From: Hetaerina americana
Taxonomy: Eukaryota; Arthropoda; Insecta; Odonata; Calopterygidae
NCBI GenBank assembly: GCA_022747635.1
Contig: JAKTNV010000011.1
Location: forward strand, 20,113,481 to 20,177,480
Length of the DNA stretch: 64,000 bases
Reading direction: 5' to 3'
The notes below the pieces were generated by a model. That model was not told where the DNA came from, did not search any database, and saw only the letters and a program-made list of their open reading frames with translations. Each line of letters opens with the position of its first letter. The stretch's first letter is position 1. Shown piece by piece: positions 11,207 to 21,060 of the stretch. A program made the position numbers and the translations under genes.

Positions 11207-11207
<1 letters not shown>
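10416..11207 (-). mobile_element. RTE-like non-LTR retrotransposon, 5'-truncated copy
   Basis: The 3' end (plus 10416-10460) carries the family tail whose minus-strand reading is TCCAAAAACCTACCTTAACC. The same tail, slightly varied, recurs at 15.0, 35.1, 37.1, 55.1, 60.5, 61.2 and 61.4 kb. The copy stops upstream, just past the site of the FADD catalytic motif, exactly where a (TA)n tract begins (11208). The family is assigned by its C-terminal region, which resembles RTE/BovB-type proteins. Confidence 0.8.
10512..11156 (-). pseudogene. RTE-like reverse transcriptase C-terminal region
   Basis: An uninterrupted 214-codon frame. It holds the post-palm segment (NINKTKVMRF), the QFTYLGSVLDQHGQSSRDVR stretch typical of RTE-type enzymes, the 'thumb' region (KRLVKTLIWSVAMYGAETWS), and a basic tail ending in GGRKYSEMKRDL. 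The endonuclease domain and the RT palm with the FADD aspartates are missing because of 5' truncation, so the product cannot work. The absence of stops over 640 bp suggests a relatively recent insertion compared with the other copies here. Confidence 0.85.
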
Positions 11208-11274
<67 letters not shown>

Positions 11275-11310
11275 GTATATATATTAATATATAAATGTGT
11301 ATATATGTAT
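11208..11310. repeat. (TA)n microsatellite
   Basis: Pure TA from 11208 to about 11271, then interrupted. It separates the truncated 5' end of an RTE copy from the 3' end of a PLE copy. Confidence 0.97.
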
Positions 11311-11319
11311 GTATATAAA

Positions 11320-11800
11320 TAAATAAATATTTATTTTCTATAACACTTTTTGAAAGTCTCACAGACGTGAATAATAATGTATATGAATTTAGGAATAGTG
11401 GACAAAGAGAAAAACACAGAAACACACATAAAGAAGACACTCAAGGTTTCGAATTTTCGTTGGTCCCAGCCACCTTTCTCAAGGAAGAGAAGGACAGAAC
11501 TAAGGAAAAGAAAGGCAATGGCTGGAAGCGATGAATGGAAGGGGTAGGTGGCGAAAGGTTGGCTAGGGGAGGGGAAGATTTAGGAGGATTTTTAGAAGTG
11601 CGGGGATAGTATGGAAGTTATTAGGGGCGGAGGGGGATAAAATTGCGCAGATCGGGGTAATTAATGTCTAATATTGATACCTGGGAAATTCCAGGAATCC
11701 AGGAGCTAGATGAAGGCTTCCTCAATTGTTTTGAGTTTACGTGGAGGGTCAGAGGGTGGGAGGAGGAGGCGCATACACATAAAATCATATTAAACACGCG
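11320..11800 (-). mobile_element. Penelope-like element relic (3' part)
   Basis: Closely follows the PLE copy at 19.1-21.0 kb on the same strand. Minus-strand translation at about 11660-11800 ends in W-N-F-P-G-I-N-I-R-H and a stop, the same C-terminus as the GIY-YIG protein at 20.7 kb, but upstream stops show it is dead. The 3' untranslated part runs on to a degraded hammerhead-like motif (11450-11484) and then (TA)n. Confidence 0.7.
11450..11484 (-). ncRNA. Degraded hammerhead-like motif
   Basis: Minus strand: CCTTGAGAAA, helix II GGTGGCTGGGACCAAC (one weak pair), then GAAAATTCGAAA with a TTCGAA palindrome. The CTGANGA core is mutated to TTGAGAA, so activity is unlikely. Confidence 0.45.
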
Positions 11801-12130
11801 GGACAAGGAATAGTCGACGTTTTTATAATAAGATATTCAATTAACGAATGTGACGGGGTTTTTAGTGAAAAGACAAATCATTTGGGTAATTTAAAATTTT
11901 GTTTAGGCATGTCTCCAGTGGCCAATGTTTGTGAGGTGGTGAGGGACGAGGAAAGGGATTGGTGAAAGTTAGGGTTAGATGGGAACTCAAGGGACTCGAT
12001 CGCCTACAGGACCGTGCGTATATTAATGGAGATTTCACTGAAACCTGAAGCACGCGTGAGGTAAGGGGTGATCCCTTAAGTAAAGATGTGGCGTAACGGA
12101 AGGTAAGGGTAGGCTGTGAATGACCCAAGG
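11801..12130. other. Unassigned sequence
   Basis: May include more diverged PLE sequence; nothing else seen. Confidence 0.3.
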
Positions 12131-12179
12131 TCCCCTCTTCTATCGCTTTGATGAAGGATCAAAGCGATAGAAGAGGGGA
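12131..12179. repeat. Perfect 22-bp hairpin
   Basis: TCCCCTCTTCTATCGCTTTG plus AT (12131-12152) is exactly complementary to 12158-12179, with a 5-nt GAAGG loop. Origin unknown: a small foldback, or template-switch event. Confidence 0.85.
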
Positions 12180-12600
12180 AAAGGAGGAAGTCGCGACGCC
12201 GTTTCGTTAGCGAGGCCATCTACGTTAGGCTAAGAATGATTGTGGAATGATTGCATGTCAGGGCGAGGGGAGGAGAAAAAATGGGAGATAAAGGAGGATG
12301 AGGTGGGTTAAGGAGGTTCAGTCGTGACCACACGAGTCGAATGTGTCACTTGGGTGTTAATGAAGAGTCATGAAATCAAAGTAACACCCATTCATGCATA
12401 TGTCGAAAACAGATATGAAGTCAATAGTGTTTCAAAGCACTCTGAGAGGTCCTTATTATTTTTTTAAATGTGCTCTGAAATTTATTTTGGTTAATTTAAA
12501 TGCGCCAATTTTTTTAAATATTGCCGTTTTGGCTTTTTCACGTAAATTAAATGATATCATTTAAGCAATGGAGGCGCTATGTGCTTTCATGTGAAGAGTA
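12180..12600. other. Unassigned sequence
   Basis: No gene or known repeat recognised. Confidence 0.4.
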
Positions 12601-12604
12601 TTGT

Positions 12605-12740
12605 AATATAATTCTCTAGTATTATAGTATTCTCTTGTATTATAGTATTCTCTTGTATTATAGTATTCTCTAGTATCTTAGTATTATCCAGCATTCTCTA
12701 GTATTATAATATAATGAAGTATTATAATATTTTCTTGAAT
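12605..12740. repeat. AT-rich minisatellite
   Basis: Degenerate tandem copies of an 18-bp unit like TATTCTCTTGTATTATAG, about six copies, decaying toward the right. Confidence 0.8.
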
Positions 12741-14093
12741 AATTGCAAACATGATATCAGTTTGTCCCAGGGAGGACATGTATTATTGCTCAATTAATAT
12801 AGACCTTTTCTGGTGGTAGTCTCCAACTGCCTTATTGTCTTCTCCAAAACCTTGGGTTTTTTCCATGTCAATGTCAATAAAAACTTATATATTGAGGCGT
12901 TGTTTTGTAATCGTTATTTGATAGAGTGCACTTAAGACTACAAATTAAGGAAATTTGATCAGTATTGATTTCTCCATATAGGATTTCTCCGTTATGTGCT
13001 TTTGTTGCAAGGTGGTGTTGGGCATTTAATTTGATGTATACCGTATTTCAAAACTTGAAAAAAAATACTTCATTTTTTTGCTTTGCCTGCCGGGAACGAC
13101 GTGAGGGGATATCTTTGTACTTCTGGAGGCTAATAAACCCCGCTCGCCCCATCATATAATTTATGTTGACTTGAGGACTGTGATTACGCGGCTTTAGGTT
13201 CTTTGGGGTTGTCAGGGCGAGTCATGTGAGGCTCATCCAACATTGAAATGCAATTACGTAATACGTGACCGGCGGAATACCGGAATACGGAAAATTCCAT
13301 CGGTTGAAGAAGCACCGTTTGCTCGCCACGGCCGGACCAACCTCGGAATATCGCCTCGGGCCCAGCGTTTCCCGTTCCGCTGGTCTTCTACGGCCTTTTC
13401 GTCCACTAGATGGTTTTGGCGCACTTGACACTACGGGACGAGAAAATGTATTTCATGCGTATTTATTATTATTTTTTCGACGGACGATTTCCATCATGTC
13501 GAGGATAGGGAAGAGTTTAGTGTGCTAGTAGATTTTTTAACTCAGGGGAAGGAGGGTTATCAATTTTCGCCCCCCCCCCCGCGCTTCGTATACATACCCT
13601 TTGAGCAAGAATGCGGACGTTTGTTTTTGGTGCGTTGAGGAGAGAGTTGGGGGGCGGAAGGGCGGACGACAGTGCGAGGCGGGACGGGGCGCCTGCCCCC
13701 TCCTTGGGGGATGGAGAGGGCGTGCCCTGGAGGCGAAGGTGACCTATCGCTTTCCGCCTGATGTTTCTCCACATCTCCCGCCAACAGGTCCGGCCGAGTA
13801 GGTCCGAGAGAGAGAGAGAGCGCATGGCATTGCGGGAGATGCGGAAGTTTATGCACGAGTTCTAAATTCCTCTATTCGAGGAATTTCAATTTTATTTTAA
13901 GTTTGTTAATGCTAAAGAGTATGGTAGTGCATATGACCAGGTTTCATCCTAAACAACGTAATCCGGGTGACTACTGCTAATAGTAATGTTTGTGTGTAAT
14001 GTATAGACATATAAATACATGCATATACGTGTGTATGTAAGTATTTTTGTGGGTATATACATGTGTAACCATTAACTTAGTAGTCAACCCGAA
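12741..14093. other. Unassigned sequence with a GC-rich patch
   Basis: 13250-13850 is markedly GC-rich, with a C11 run near 13569 and a short GA repeat near 13807. Overlapping open frames on both strands are typical of GC-rich noncoding DNA and match no known family. Confidence 0.4.
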
Positions 14094-14170
14094 GGTCGGT
14101 CAATACTAAGTCCGACGGCGCGGCGTGTGGAATACGCACTAAAGGGTTGAGGGTCCAGTTCCTTTCCCTA
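14094..14170 (-). mobile_element. SINE fragment (tRNA-derived family C, tail part)
   Basis: CAACCCGAAGGTCGGT and the following segment up to TTCCTTTCCCT match the non-tRNA half of the complete copy at 22.0 kb. The tRNA head is missing, apparently cut by the RTE copy that follows. Confidence 0.65.
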
Positions 14171-15025
14171 TATGTATGTGCCAGCAGGCGTGCAATTCGT
14201 AAAATCAGTTAGGTTTGCTGATGACCAAGCTCTAGTTTGTCAGCCATCCAAGGAGCTGCAAGCGTTGATGAGTGAATTGGAAATTCAATTAGATAGATAT
14301 GGGATGAAAATCAGTATAGATAAAACAAAGAATATGCGGTTTTCCGGAAAAAACTAAGGTTAACGTTAAAATAAGAGGACAAAAACTAGAGCGGGTGGAA
14401 CAGGTTACGTATCTCGGAAGCGTTTTGGACCAGCACGGTCAAAGTAGTAGGGACGTAAGGAGAAGAATTTCGCTAGGCAAAGAGGCTTTCCCAAGGAGGA
14501 GGGAGTTGATGAGAGGGACGTTGAGTAAGGATGTTAAGAAAAGACTCGTCAAAACCTTTATATGGGGCGTACTTATATACGGCACGGATACATGGTCACT
14601 GAGGCAGGATGACAGACGTAGAACGGAGGCTTTTGAAATGTGTGTTAGGAGTAGGATGGAGAAGGTGAAATGGACCGAAAGGAAAACAAATGAGAAAGTG
14701 CTAGGTATGGTGGGAGAGGAGAGGGGATTGTTGGGAGAAATCTTGAGGAGGCGGGAAAAATGGATGAAGAGCGTATTGATCGGCAGTGGGATGTTGAAGA
14801 CTAATAGAGGGGAGAATGTTAGGCGAACAAGGAAAGGGCAGGAACAGGATAGGGATGTTGGACGGGATGAAGGGAAGGATGAAGGGAGGGAGAAAGTATA
14901 CAGAGATGAAGAGGGAATTGTTGTAGTTGTAGGATGTTGGGTTGTGTTTCATTAGGAGAAAGAGAGCATTTATTAGTAGTTGTGTCCATCCTAAACCTAT
15001 CTTAATTGGTATATTGCCTAATAGT
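14171..15025 (+). pseudogene. RTE-like reverse transcriptase C-terminal region, copy with FADD
   Basis: Begins 5'-truncated in the RT palm: VRFADDQALVCQPSKELQA contains the FADD form of the catalytic Y/FADD motif. The first frame ends at 14357. The reading then shifts and continues at about 14360-14955 with VTYLGSVLDQHGQSSRDVR, the LVKTFIWG...GTDTWSLRQ thumb region, and the basic tail. The 3' tail TCCATCCTAAACCTATCTTA follows (14983-15002). It is clearly the same family as the minus-strand copy at 10.4 kb but more diverged, with a frameshift near 14355. Not functional. Confidence 0.85.
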
Positions 15026-16714
15026 AATATGGGATGCGATGGATATATATTTATGTGCATGCTTATCCAGGTTGGCATTTCCGAATGGTGCCTCCGTCCC
15101 CTCCTGATACCCTGAAGCGATTTCTATCAATTAATGGGTTAACGTTTCTCATTTTAAACGGAATGACTTCAAGGAAATGTATATTCGATACTGGAAGAAG
15201 TATTGTGCTAATTGGCTCTAACTGTTGATGTATCTTTAACTAATTATAAATTAATCCCTATATTTTCTCTTAGTCCCTCGAGTTTAAACCATCTTGTGCG
15301 CTGGAAGTGCGTGCACGTGATCGGACCACCCCGCCACCGCGGAACGTCTGCAGTCCCCTCTCTTTAATTCTTCCTTCCCCCCTTCTTTGTCCTCCTCGGA
15401 TTTTACCCCTCTTTTATGAGGAAATCGAGAATGAATCCGATTCATCTCCATGCCAATTACTCCCTCGGACACCACCACCCCCCTCTCTTCAGCTCACGCC
15501 TCTTTATCGTAATGAAAACCTCCCGTGAGAAGGATTGGATCCTTCTGAAGTGCAGAGGTAACTCTTCCGTCACGTGCAAACGGGGTGGCGTCGAGAGGGA
15601 GGCCGGCGATGGGCTCGGCGTCCACCCAGCCGTTCGCTTTCCGTCGGCCAGGCTCTTTCAATTATTCTTCCACGCCGACGTGCGCCAAGACGCCGTAGGT
15701 CGTGATGGATGGATGGATGAATGAATTTCCCTCTCTTCTTCCGCGAAATAGAATGAAGACATCTGTGGGTATTTTTGCGATTCTTTCGTCATGGTGGTGT
15801 TAGGGGAGGGCGTTTTTAAAACCTGATAATTTTGCGTTGAAAACTGGTTTCAAAAGGAGTTTACCCTGATTCAATTTGGAAAATACATTTTAAAATCCTG
15901 AAATTAGTTTTTCTATGCGTTTCTGATTCAAATTTTCACGACTGAAACGGTCGAAGATGATATTTCGCGCGATACGATTTCTGGTTAAATTGTCAGACTA
16001 TAATTAACAAACGGAGAAAATATTGAAAGATTGTGAATTAATTAGGGGACGTATACAAACCGAACATATACTACCTTTGTAGTATATGTTGGTTTAGCAG
16101 AGTAGAGGGAGGAAGAGATAAAGCTTTATTAAAGACATTACGATGACAGGCAGAAGTTATGAATAAATGAATAAAGAAATAGTGATGAGCAAACAAAAGA
16201 AAGTTCTCATGAGGGGCCTAAGAAAATGCACTTTAAGTCAATGTCCAAAATCTGCCTTTGTTTTAATTGGTTAAATGCATCGAGTCCGATGAATAAATCT
16301 CTTTTAGTTGCAATCAAAAATGTGCCTGAAGTTTTCCCGTCATATGTATGGGCACGTCTGGTTTCATTATTATGAGATATTTCATCGCAGAATATTACCT
16401 CAGGACTCGGGTGTTTAAAATGGCAACATGGGTAGGAATGTGAAATTAATTCGTGAAATATGCAGATTTATGGCCTTAAGATGAATAAGTATCTTTCCTC
16501 GAAAGCGATTTCAAAATTATTTATTTAAAATATTTTTTTCGTAGAAAGTTATTTCCTTTCCTGATTTATTGTTCCATTACCTGTTTATAGTTATTTCAGT
16601 ATTAATTTCAATACAAAGCTTGCAAATTTACGTTCTCGAAATGGGAAAAATATTTTTTGAGACAAAATATTTTCCGATGCTCCGGATTTTCAGTGGCATC
16701 TCAATCCTTAATTA
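15026..16714. other. Unassigned sequence
   Basis: 15290-15720 is GC-rich with short open frames on both strands that match nothing known. 16057-16095 forms a hairpin (listed separately). No gene supported. Confidence 0.4.
16057..16095. repeat. 17-bp hairpin with one bulge
   Basis: AAACCGAACATATACTAC (16057-16074) pairs with GTAGTATATGTTGGTTT (16079-16095) apart from one bulged G; 4-nt loop. Confidence 0.8.
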
Positions 16715-17230
16715 GGGTTCTGTTGCCCTTAAGATGAAGTACGCCATCTAGCGGATGGGACATTAAATTAGGGACCCCTTTGGTCCTGTTTTTAAAGAGT
16801 AGGCTAATGCCAATGCCAGGTCCTCTCCACGCTTCTCTTCACCATTCCCTGATTATCCTACCTCTACTAAATTACCTACATATCCCTGACGGCTGTCTGT
16901 CATCTTCCGTAATAACTACTGGCACTAGATCTTTTCAATTTTTTGTTAACCTTTGTTTCCTATTGCTGTTTAATAGTTAAAGACCTCTGTTACATAAGTT
17001 TACAAATACTGTTCATGATTTGCTCATAGCATTTGCGCATGGAAGATGTGATTTAGACGGGAGAACATTATCTAAACGAGGTCGGGGTCGGAAAAATACA
17101 GGTGTATTGGACGGAGTGAAACAAGGCAGAAAGTAAGTGGGATTAACGGAAGGTTTATTATATTATAGGGTGTCACGCTGTGTCATGTTAAGTAAAGATT
17201 AAAAAATATAGCGGTGGATAGTGTGTATAC
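16715..17230. mobile_element. Composite repeat: SINE B joined to RTE-like 3' part, copy 1
   Basis: 16715-16940 matches the SINE B family in reverse (compare 39.4 and 53.3 kb). It then runs into a segment (TTTTTGTTAACC ... TAGTTAAAGACC ... ) and a degraded RTE-like tail with ATTGGACGGAGTG (17107-17119) and the GGGTGTCACGCTGTGTCATG motif. The same order and junction occur at 34.7-35.2 kb, so the composite predates its duplication. Confidence 0.6.
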
Positions 17231-17785
17231 CTAAAACCTACAATAATCGGTAAAATTGCATAATTAGTGTTATTTCAAATATCAACTCATTAACGTTGAA
17301 CTAGTAGGAGTCAACCATTCCTGCTTGAATTATACATAATAAAAATTTTTTTAAAGATCAATTCGCCCCGATCATTTACAGCTGCGGTACACTGCAATGG
17401 ACAACATGCACGGCAGTTAGAATCAATGGACATTGATTGTTACCACACCTTCCCCCCCCCCCCCCAATGTGCAGTAAATTCACATATTATCGCTTTCCCT
17501 CACCCTAGGAATAGGAAATAATCAAACAAACTGACTTACAAGTCCCATAAAAAGTAATGGATAGTGTATTTCAGACATTCGAAATGACTATGGCGGTGCA
17601 CGTGAAATGTTAACATTGCTTAATGGGTCTGGTCGGAAGATTTTTTTATTGTTATAAATTTTTATTCTTCCGAAGGCAAAAGTATGGGTTAAATCGTTAA
17701 GGTACTAGGTATTAAGCATTATCCGAATTGATATTTAAAAAAATATATATACATATACGAGCACATGCATACATATGTATGTGTG
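17231..17785. other. Unassigned sequence with a C-homopolymer
   Basis: A run of 13 C begins at about 17453. No gene or known repeat. Confidence 0.5.
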
Positions 17786-17793
17786 TGTGTGTT

Positions 17794-17882
<89 letters not shown>
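17786..17882. repeat. (TG)n followed by long (TA)n microsatellite
   Basis: Short TG run, then pure TA to 17882. Reading frames through it are artefacts. Confidence 0.97.
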
Positions 17883-17885
<3 letters not shown>

Positions 17886-18550
17886 TCGCACATGCAGCGT
17901 CGGGTGCCAACTTCATTATTTCACGCGGTCGCGCGTTGTGACGAAAAAAAAATACACCGATCCGAGAGACATTCGTTATCTAAAAGGGTTCGCGGAATCG
18001 GAAATATCACCATCTTCCGATCGTTGTTGACAGTAATAATTGTGGGTCGGCGCGGCGGCTTGCGCCTAGGCGCAAAAAATATGGAAATGGACTAGGGGAG
18101 GGGGGGAGGGAAAAAAAACAGTTGAATGAGAGCCTCACGCAAAGTGGTGATGTTGCGACCGGCACTCTCGTTAATGCATTCGCCGGCGGTTGGTAATTAG
18201 CGAGTCCAGGAGTAGGATGTATGTGTGTGGCGGATGGTGTAGGGGAGGGGGGGATATGTATGGGGGAGAAAACGGAGGTGGAGGGAGGTCGGGAAACTAG
18301 GGAGTTGTGGCAGGGATGAGAAGGGGGGGGAGGAAGGAAGGGTGTCATAGGATGGCTGCCTTGTCACGTGAGGTGTTTCGTCACGTGACACCTCGCAATA
18401 TACCATTTTTCAAAGACACGTATGTAGCCCACGTCTCCTCTCTCTCCGTCTCTCCCATTATCTCTCTCTTTCCCTCTCTGTTCTCTTCTATTTTTTATTT
18501 CGTATTTATTAACGTGTCAGTCCTTGTATTCGTCGGGGAGGCAAGAGGAT
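17883..18550. other. Unassigned GC-rich and purine-rich sequence
   Basis: G-rich patches at 18093-18110 and 18240-18330, and a CT-rich patch at 18435-18490. No protein family match. Confidence 0.4.
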
Positions 18551-18554
18551 AAGC

Positions 18555-18865
18555 GTAGATTGGAAGTTTTTGAGATGCGCCATTGGAGCAGAATGGACAA
18601 ATATAAATTGGGCGGAAAGGAAGGCAGACGATGAAGTTCAAGGTATGTTAGGGAAAGAGAGAAAGCTGATATGATAAATTCTAAGACTGTAGGGCGAGTG
18701 TGGATGGAGAGAATGTTGAATGGTGAGTGACTGCTGAAGAGTAATATAGATTGGAGAATATTGGGAACGCGATGTGAAGGGGGTAACAGAATAGACATAT
18801 TGGGTGCAATTAATACAGTTAGAAAGTATGCAGAGCGAAGGTTTGAGTTATTTTAATATGTGGTA
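18555..18865 (+). mobile_element. RTE-like retrotransposon relic
   Basis: Diverged match to the RTE tail: AGATTGGAAGTTTTTGAGAT (family 'RRLEAFEM' part), a GGCGGAAAGGAAGGCAGACG stretch, and a degenerate end with AGAAAGTATGCAGAG. Many stops. Confidence 0.55.
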
Positions 18866-18878
18866 TGGCGTCCTTCCG

Positions 18879-18925
18879 CAGAGGAAGGTGGTATTGCCAC
18901 CGAAAATTTCGAAATACGTGTGAAT
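18879..18925 (+). ncRNA. Hammerhead-like motif
   Basis: CAGAGGA (core CTGANGA with one change), helix II GGTGG/CCACC (18887-18901), then GAAAATTTCGAAAT with a palindromic helix III candidate. One core mutation argues against activity. It faces the PLE on the other side of the (TA)n tract. Confidence 0.4.
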
Positions 18926-19020
18926 GTCCTTTTTGTATGTATTTTTCTATAATTTTGTGTGATAACGCCATCTTGTTCCTTTGTTTCAATTGTTATTTAC
19001 ATCGGTGAGACTTTCGTACA

Positions 19021-19021
<1 letters not shown>

Positions 19022-19060
<39 letters not shown>

Positions 19061-19090
19061 GTATCTTATTATATATATATATAATTAATT
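19022..19090. repeat. (TA)n microsatellite
   Basis: Two TA runs split by GAAGTATCTTATT. Lies between a plus-strand hammerhead-like unit and the 3' end of a minus-strand PLE. Confidence 0.95.
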
Positions 19091-19164
19091 ATAATGTATA
19101 ACACTTAGCACTAGTGGACACAGACAAAAACACACAGAAACACACAAAAAAGAGACTCACTATT

Positions 19165-19201
19165 TTTCGAATTTTCGGTGGTCGTGACCACCCTTATCAA
19201 G
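19165..19201 (-). ncRNA. Hammerhead-like motif in the PLE 3' region
   Basis: Minus strand: CTTGATAAG, a strong helix II GGTGGTCACGACCACC, then GAAAATTCGAAAAA. Two changes in the CTGATGA core. Its position downstream of the GIY-YIG coding is where PLE pseudo-LTR hammerheads are known to lie. Confidence 0.5.
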
Positions 19202-19359
19202 GAAGAGAGGGACAGAACTGAAGGGAATACGAGGGCTGGAGCGATGGATGGAAGGGGAAGGTGGGGAGAGAATTCGGAAGGGAAGGTTTTGGAGGGGTAG
19301 CGTTAAAAGGTTGGGGAAAATGAAGAAGGTGATGGGGGTGGAGGGGGGATGAAAATATA

Positions 19360-19509
19360 CTACCTTGATCAAAAGGTTCCCGGAATAACCACCGTGTGGC
19401 GCTCCCATCGTTCCGATTTGAGTTCTGTTTTTTTTGTTAAATTGGTACATCTGTTGTTGATATTCCCTTTAAATCTTAGTGTCATAACTTGACATTTGCA
19501 AAAGTTACG
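19360..19509 (+). repeat. Left terminal inverted repeat of the mariner
   Basis: Matches 20545-20694 in reverse complement to its inner edge at AAAGTTACG. The few differences seen are near the outer end. Confidence 0.85.
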
Positions 19510-19564
19510 TAGCCAAGAGTACATCTATCTCTGTGTGTGTTGGCGATTTTTTACAATTTCAGAA

Positions 19565-20600
19565 ATGGATTTAAATTTGCAACAACGAACTTGTATTAAA
19601 TTTTGCGTAAAAAACGGATTTAGTGGCGCACGGACGTTGGAAATGTTGGAAAAGTGTTTCGGCAACGATTCTCTAAAAAAACGGTCGTTTACCAGTGGCA
19701 CGAGCGGTTCAGAAGTGGTCGTGAGTCAATCGAAGATGATGAACGCAGTGGCAGACCATCGACATCGAAAGTCGGTGAAAAAATTGATAAAGTAAAAGAA
19801 ATGTTGGTCAATAACCGCAAATTAACCATCAGAGAAATAGCGGAGGACTTGAACATTGCCTATGGATCCGCCCAAGACATTGTGGTTAATGATTTGGGTT
19901 TCCGTCGTGTAGCAGCAGCAAGTAGCAGGTGCCAAAAGACCTCAATTTCATGCAAAAAAGAGACCGTGTTGACGTCGCAAAAGACATGATTTGCGAGGCT
20001 GAATCCGATCCCACATTCATCAAAAGGATCATTACTGGAGACGAGACGTGGGTTTATGAGTACGACACGCAATCCAGACATCGGGCAAGTGAATGGCGTT
20101 CACCAAATGAGCCGAGACCAAAAAAACCACGTCGTTTTCAGTCAAAAAAGAAGGCAATGCTGACGGTTTTCATGGATTACAACGGTGTAGTGCATCATTA
20201 ATTTTTGCCAGAAGGCCAGACAGTAAACAAAGAGTATTATTTGGGCGTTATGAGACGTTTGCGTGAAGCAATTCGCCGAAAGAGACCAGAAATGTGGGCA
20301 GAAAACTCGTGGATTTTGCACCAATGATAACGCACCGTCGCACAGTGCTATCATTATTCGTAATTTTTTGACGAAAAATGCAACAAATACCATCCAACAG
20401 CCACCGAATTCACCTGATTTGGCTCCCTGTGACTTCTTTCTGTTCAATCGAGTTAAAAAACCATTACGGGGAACGCGTTTTAGCAGCCGAGAGGAAGTAA
20501 TGGAAAAATCGCAGGAAGCACTGATGGACATACCGAAAACCGACCGTAACTTTTGCAAATGTCAAGTTATGACACTAAGATTTAAAGGGAATATCAACAA
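19565..20600 (+). pseudogene. Mariner DD34D transposase, degraded
   Basis: Starts at ATG 19565 (MDLNLQQRTCIKFCVKNG). A first frameshift falls at an A-run near 19675, after which the reading continues KTVVYQWHERFRSGRESIED, DDERSGRPST and the second helix-turn-helix part. A second frameshift lies near 19925. The catalytic part follows: ITGDETWVYEYD with the first aspartate, then a stop TAA at 20199. Reading continues past it and shifts again near 20325 into DNAPSHS ... NSPDLAPCDFF. The second and third aspartates have 34 residues between them, the mariner signature. All catalytic residues remain, but three frameshifts and one stop make it inactive. The last codons overlap the right inverted repeat. 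Confidence 0.9.
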
Positions 20601-20694
20601 CAGATGTACCAATTTAACAAAAAAAACAGAACTCAAATCGGAACGATGGGAGCGCCACACGGTGGTTATTCCGGGAACTTTTTGATCAAGGTAG
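20545..20694 (-). repeat. Right terminal inverted repeat of the mariner
   Basis: Reverse complement of 19360-19509; overlaps the 3' end of the transposase reading frame. Confidence 0.85.
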
Positions 20695-20711
20695 TATTTG
20701 GAGCAGAGTAA

Positions 20712-21008
20712 TTAATGCCTGATATTGATTCCTGGCCAATGCCAGGATTCCAAGAGCCAGATGAAGGATTGCTCTAATGTTTTGAGTTTCAGTGGAGGAT
20801 CAGAGGGTGGGAGGGATGCTATGATGGATACACTATTGCATTTATCAAAGGGAGTGTTGTGTTCGGAGACGTGTTTGGGGATAGGGAGCATATCAATTAC
20901 GGAAGAATTTTTGTATGGGGCTCGGTGGTTGTTAATTCTAATATTGAGGGGTGTGGTACCCTGCCCAATATAATATGCAGGGCAAAGTTGGCACTTCATA
21001 AGGTACAC
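20712..21008 (-). pseudogene. PLE GIY-YIG endonuclease domain (C-terminal fragment)
   Basis: A 98-codon open frame. MYLMKCQLCPAYYIGQ holds a C-x2-C pair and the YIG half of the GIY-YIG signature (the GIY half is in the Y-L-M position, as in Penelope proteins). LNIRINNHR carries the conserved arginine. A VSEHNTPFDKC stretch follows, then LEQSFIWLLESW with the conserved glutamate, and the end GINIRH. Known: Penelope-like elements fuse a telomerase-like RT to a C-terminal GIY-YIG nuclease that nicks the target. Here the RT is missing, but the nuclease part is uninterrupted. The stop is about 18 bp from the nested mariner. Probably not expressed. Confidence 0.85.
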
Positions 21009-21060
21009 TACATTGCTAGATGTGCAAGTAGAGGAGGGAATTGGTGGGAGAGAGTTAAAA

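Larger units (their letters stand above)
19360..20694 (+). mobile_element. Mariner (DD34D) with 150-bp terminal inverted repeats
   Basis: Starts CTACCTTGATCAAAAGG and ends with its complement (GATCAAGGTAG), flanked by TA on both sides (19358-59, 20695-96). The inverted repeats extend over about 150 bp (19360-19509 and 20545-20694) with very few differences. Classical mariner repeats are about 30 bp. Total 1,335 bp is the usual full length. It interrupts a PLE. Confidence 0.9.
19095..21060 (-). mobile_element. Penelope-like element (3' half) carrying a nested mariner
   Basis: The PLE parts are 19095-19359 (3' untranslated region with a hammerhead-like motif) and about 20695-21060 (C-terminal coding). 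They are collinear with the uninterrupted PLE relic at 11.3-11.8 kb once the mariner at 19360-20694 is removed. The reverse transcriptase domain is not found, so this copy is 5' truncated. The upstream limit near 21060 is approximate. Confidence 0.75.

Noticed and set aside
13560..13860. Candidate GC-rich exon
   Set aside because: No splice-site-bounded frame with recognisable protein content; homopolymer C and GA repeats dominate.
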